Shown: positions 15,091 to 17,204 of the stretch, one piece after another
How the letters are laid out: each line of letters starts with the position of its first letter
Position numbering within the stretch: the stretch's first letter is position 1
Position numbers and translations under genes: made by a program
The notes under the pieces: generated by a model
What the model saw: the letters and a program-made list of their open reading frames with translations, nothing else
Told to the model about the DNA's origin: nothing
Database searches by the model: none
From: CATJXY01 sp964623925
Lineage (GTDB): Bacteria; Bacillota_I; Bacilli_A; Erysipelotrichales; Erysipelotrichaceae
Direction of reading: 5' to 3'
DNA: 17,204 nucleotides
NCBI GenBank assembly: GCA_964623925.1
Contig: CAZUVT010000027.1
Location: forward strand, 1 to 17,204

Positions 15091-16341
15091 ATGAAATGTG
15101 GTTTAGATCGAATTGACATCACCCCGCTTTTGCCGGTTCGCTTATCCGGCTTCGGAAAGGTACGCTGGGCAAAAGAAAAACATGATTCCGTGTTCGCAAG
15201 ATTGTTCCTGTTTAATGGTGAACAAGAAAGCTTGTTGGTGCAGATGGATCTGGTCGCTGTTGATGATTATCTGGTTTCTTTAGTCAGTGAAAGATGCGGA
15301 TTGAAGAAAGAACAGATCGTTTTAATGGCAACGCATACTCACAGCGGGCCAATCGGAACATTGGACACAACAAGCGGTTCTTTAAATGGATTGGATCTCG
15401 TTTTCGGAGAATTGAATACAAGCTATTGTGAGATGATTGCGGATAAGATTGCGGCATCCGTAAAAAAGATGAGAAATGATCTGCAGAATTTCACCTATCG
15501 TATCTTAAGAGGAAAAATTGAAGGATTGGGAAGTGATCGTCATGATGCAGCTTTGCCTTATGATGATGGCATGTTGTTGTTGGAGTTGAAAAGAGAAGAT
15601 GGCAAAAAAGCGATTCTTGCCAGAATGTCTTGTCATCCGACCGTTATGAATCAGGATAATCTTTACCTGAGTGCAGATTTCCCGGGTGCAATTGAACCAT
15701 TATTCCCTGAATATGAGATGGTTGCCTATGTCAATGGCAGCTGTGGGAATATGAGCACGCGTTTTACTCGCAAGGGAAATGGATTTGAAGAAGTGGCTCG
15801 ATTCGGCAAACTCATTGAAAGTCAGATGCGTGATCTGTTAAAAGAAGAGATTGCATTTAAAGATGGATTTGATCTATCACTAAAACAAACTCATATTGAA
15901 CTTCCGGCCAGAAAAGTGGATACGATCGAAGAAGCAACCAGAAAATTGGTAGAATCAAAAGAAAAGTTTGAAGAAGCAAAAAAGCAGAATTTGGATGAAA
16001 AAGCTTTGCGTGTATTAGAATCGGTTTATGAAGGAGCGCAGAACAACATGATGGTTGCTAAAAGTGCTGTCGTTTTACCGAGACTGATGCTGCCGGTTTC
16101 TTGGATCAAACTCCCAGAAATGAATCTGATTACAGTTCCATGCGAATTGTTCAGCACTCTTTCCGATTCGGTAAAGGCAGAACTGAATGCTGAATTTATC
16201 GGTTATACAAATGGATATTTCCTCTATCTGCCGGATGAAGAATCATTCCGCAACCAGGTATATGAATCTTTCAGCAGCCCATTTGCGGCAGGAGCTGGCG
16301 AGATCCTGATGGATGAAATCAAGAAATGGCTGAATAAATAA
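15091..16341 (+). CDS. Neutral/alkaline ceramidase-family hydrolase, cytoplasmic form
   Basis: The protein has 416 residues and matches the catalytic domain of neutral ceramidases, zinc enzymes that cut the amide bond of N-acylsphingosine. Visible features are DRIDITPLLPVRLSGFG at 6-22, THTHSGP at 81-87, CHPTVM at 181-186, NGSCGNMS at 215-222, PCELFSTL at 350-357, and GYTNGYFLYLPDEESF at 371-386. By position, H82/H84, H182, E352 and Tyr376 or Tyr379 would bind zinc, and S222 aligns with the active-site Ser of the GDVSPN motif. There is no signal peptide, and the C-terminal Ig-like domain of the animal and Pseudomonas enzymes is missing. Residues about 283-325 form a charged, probably helical insert. 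Many bacterial members have unknown substrates, so another N-acyl lipid or N-acyl amino acid is possible. GGAGG at 15079-15083 fixes the start. It follows luxC by 79 bases on the same strand. Confidence 0.8.
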   Translation: MKCGLDRIDITPLLPVRLSGFGKVRWAKEKHDSVFARLFLFNGEQESLLVQMDLVAVDDYLVSLVSERCGLKKEQIVLMATHTHSGPIGTLDTTSGSLNGLDLVFGELNTSYCEMIADKIAASVKKMRNDLQNFTYRILRGKIEGLGSDRHDAALPYDDGMLLLELKREDGKKAILARMSCHPTVMNQDNLYLSADFPGAIEPLFPEYEMVAYVNGSCGNMSTRFTRKGNGFEEVARFGKLIESQMRDLLKEEIAFKDGFDLSLKQTHIELPARKVDTIEEATRKLVESKEKFEEAKKQNLDEKALRVLESVYEGAQNNMMVAKSAVVLPRLMLPVSWIKLPEMNLITVPCELFSTLSDSVKAELNAEFIGYTNGYFLYLPDEESFRNQVYESFSSPFAAGAGEILMDEIKKWLNK

Positions 16342-16388
16342 GGATCATATTCAATTGAATCTTTTGAAAATCATTTTAACTTGAATTA

Positions 16389-16416
16389 AAAGACTCTCTT
16401 TACAGAGAGTTTTTAA
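16389..16416 (+). terminator. Rho-independent terminator of the luxE-luxC-ceramidase block
   Basis: ACTCTCT (16393-16399) pairs with AGAGAGT (16404-16410) around a TTAC loop, with the stem extended outward by a G-T and three A-T pairs. Five T follow. It lies 48 bases after the ceramidase-like stop. Confidence 0.8.
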
Positions 16417-16440
16417 AATAATAGAAATAATCAGATATGC

Positions 16441-16480
16441 CGGTTTATATTTCGTCTTTTTTATGATAAAATATAAACCG
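16441..16480 (+). promoter_or_regulatory. Perfect inverted repeat, operator/promoter candidate of the XRE-ImmA gene
   Basis: CGGTTTATATTT (16441-16452) is repeated as its exact reverse complement at 16469-16480, with a 16-base spacer containing TATGAT (16462-16467), a possible -10 box. The right arm ends 17 bases before the ATG. The lack of a T-tail argues against a terminator; the placement fits an operator bound by the XRE domain encoded next. Confidence 0.65.
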
Positions 16481-16497
16481 AGAAAGAGGGGTTGATT

Positions 16498-17204
16498 ATG
16501 AGTGAAGTAGGGAAAAATTTAAAGAGAGTGCGACTACTAAGAAATCTATCGTTAAATGATGCAGGGGTATTATTAAATATGTCGGCTCCAGCTGTAGCAA
16601 AATATGAAAAGGGAGAAATAACGCCTAATTCACAAAAACTAATAGAGTTTGCAAATGCTTACAATGTTAAGGTAATCGAATTTTTGAAATCTTATAATAT
16701 ACCTCAAATGAAATTCATTTCATTTAGAAAGAGAAAAAGATTAAAAGGGCAGAATTTAGAACTATTAAAAGAAATAATTCAAAATGAAGTAGCAAAATAT
16801 TTAGAAGTAATTGAGATAAATAGTTTTAATGAAAACAATATTAAAATTAAGAAATATAGTTGTAATAGTCTAAAGAGTGCAGAGGAAGCTAGTATAAAAT
16901 TTAGAAATGATATAAACTATTCAATGTTACTTCCTATGTCTGATCTAATTAATACTTTAGAAAATTTAGGAGTTCTTATAATTCAAATAGAAAATCCTGA
17001 TAATCGTTTTGATGATTTTGATGGACTAAGTGAATATGTAAATAATATACCTGTTATTGTTTTATTAAAGGAAATAGAAAAGGGAGATAGACAAAGATTT
17101 ACTATTGCGCATGAACTAGGACATTTAGTGTTAGATATAAATAATAAAGATTTGGATGAAGAAAAATTATGTAATAGATTTGCAAGCAGTCTTTTAATGC
17201 CTAA
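16498..17204 (+). CDS. XRE helix-turn-helix protein fused to ImmA/IrrE metallopeptidase (3' end missing)
   Basis: The frame runs from ATG 16498 to the window edge without a stop, giving 235 residues. GAGGGG (16486-16491) is the ribosome site. Residues about 4-65 are a Cro/CI-type DNA-binding domain: LKRVRLLRNLSLNDAGVLLN, then MSAPAVAKYEKGEITPN. Residues about 145-235 are an ImmA/IrrE (DUF955) zinc peptidase domain with FTIAHELGHL (HELGH at 205-209) and the CNRFASSLLMP motif; one of E221 or E222 would be the third zinc ligand. Such fusions act in phage and integrative-element control, stress sensing or toxin-antitoxin modules, usually by cleaving or sensing a repressor. Base use differs sharply from its neighbours: 13 and 9 G+C in the 60-base rows starting at 16741 and 16801, against 24 in the row at 14341. 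This suggests acquisition by transfer, and the gene may mark the edge of an accessory element. Confidence 0.85.
   Translation, partial: MSEVGKNLKRVRLLRNLSLNDAGVLLNMSAPAVAKYEKGEITPNSQKLIEFANAYNVKVIEFLKSYNIPQMKFISFRKRKRLKGQNLELLKEIIQNEVAKYLEVIEINSFNENNIKIKKYSCNSLKSAEEASIKFRNDINYSMLLPMSDLINTLENLGVLIIQIENPDNRFDDFDGLSEYVNNIPVIVLLKEIEKGDRQRFTIAHELGHLVLDINNKDLDEEKLCNRFASSLLMP

Noticed and set aside
16441..16480. Inverted repeat as a second terminator of the upstream block
   Set aside because: The spacer is 16 bases and no T-run follows the right arm. A proper terminator already exists at 16389-16416.

Overview
The window comes from a low-GC Gram-positive (Bacillota) chromosome. The signs are strong AGGAGG-type ribosome sites, TATAAT -10 boxes, AT-rich hairpin terminators and a sortase-anchored surface protein. 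The style suggests a gut or oral anaerobe, possibly Erysipelotrichia-like, but nothing here fixes the taxon.

Layout. (1) 1-1376: the 3' part of an FAD-dependent reductase/dehydrogenase of the fumarate-reductase flavoprotein superfamily, cut by the window edge. Its fumarate-binding residues have been replaced. (2) 1635-10682: a single 3015-residue secreted surface protein. It has a signal peptide, a von Willebrand A (VWA) domain with very large insertions, a long uncharacterised middle, two Spy0128/FctA-like domains, six tandem D2/DUF11-like domains alternating between two subtypes, a third Spy0128-like domain and an EPNTG sorting signal. (3) 10845-11813: a PfkB sugar kinase, fructokinase-like, apparently monocistronic. 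(4) 11920-12444 on the minus strand: an XRE-type regulator, divergent from the next block. (5) 12622-16341: a luxE-like acyl-protein synthetase and a luxC-like acyl reductase overlapping by four bases, followed 79 bases later by a neutral-ceramidase-family hydrolase. No luciferase or luxD gene is present. (6) 16498-17204: the start of a markedly AT-rich gene for an XRE helix-turn-helix protein fused to an ImmA/IrrE metallopeptidase, running off the window end behind a perfect inverted-repeat operator candidate.

The most novel unit is block 5 with its divergent regulator. LuxE activates a free fatty acid as acyl-AMP and acyl-enzyme, and LuxC reduces the acyl group to a fatty aldehyde with NADPH. 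A ceramidase-fold amidohydrolase next door could release the fatty acid from an N-acyl lipid. The gene order therefore suggests an N-acyl-lipid to fatty-aldehyde pathway in a non-luminescent bacterium. The family assignments rest on visible motifs; the pathway is inference.

The giant surface protein looks like a chain of isopeptide-locked modules projecting a VWA adhesion head from the cell wall. Candidate bond-forming triads can be read in nine domains. No sortase gene is in the window.

Terminators after positions 1376, 10682, 11813 and 16341 separate the transcription units; the one between 11813 and 11920 serves two convergent genes. No tRNA, rRNA, CRISPR array, IS element or riboswitch was recognised. 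No gene-free stretch exceeds 300 bases.
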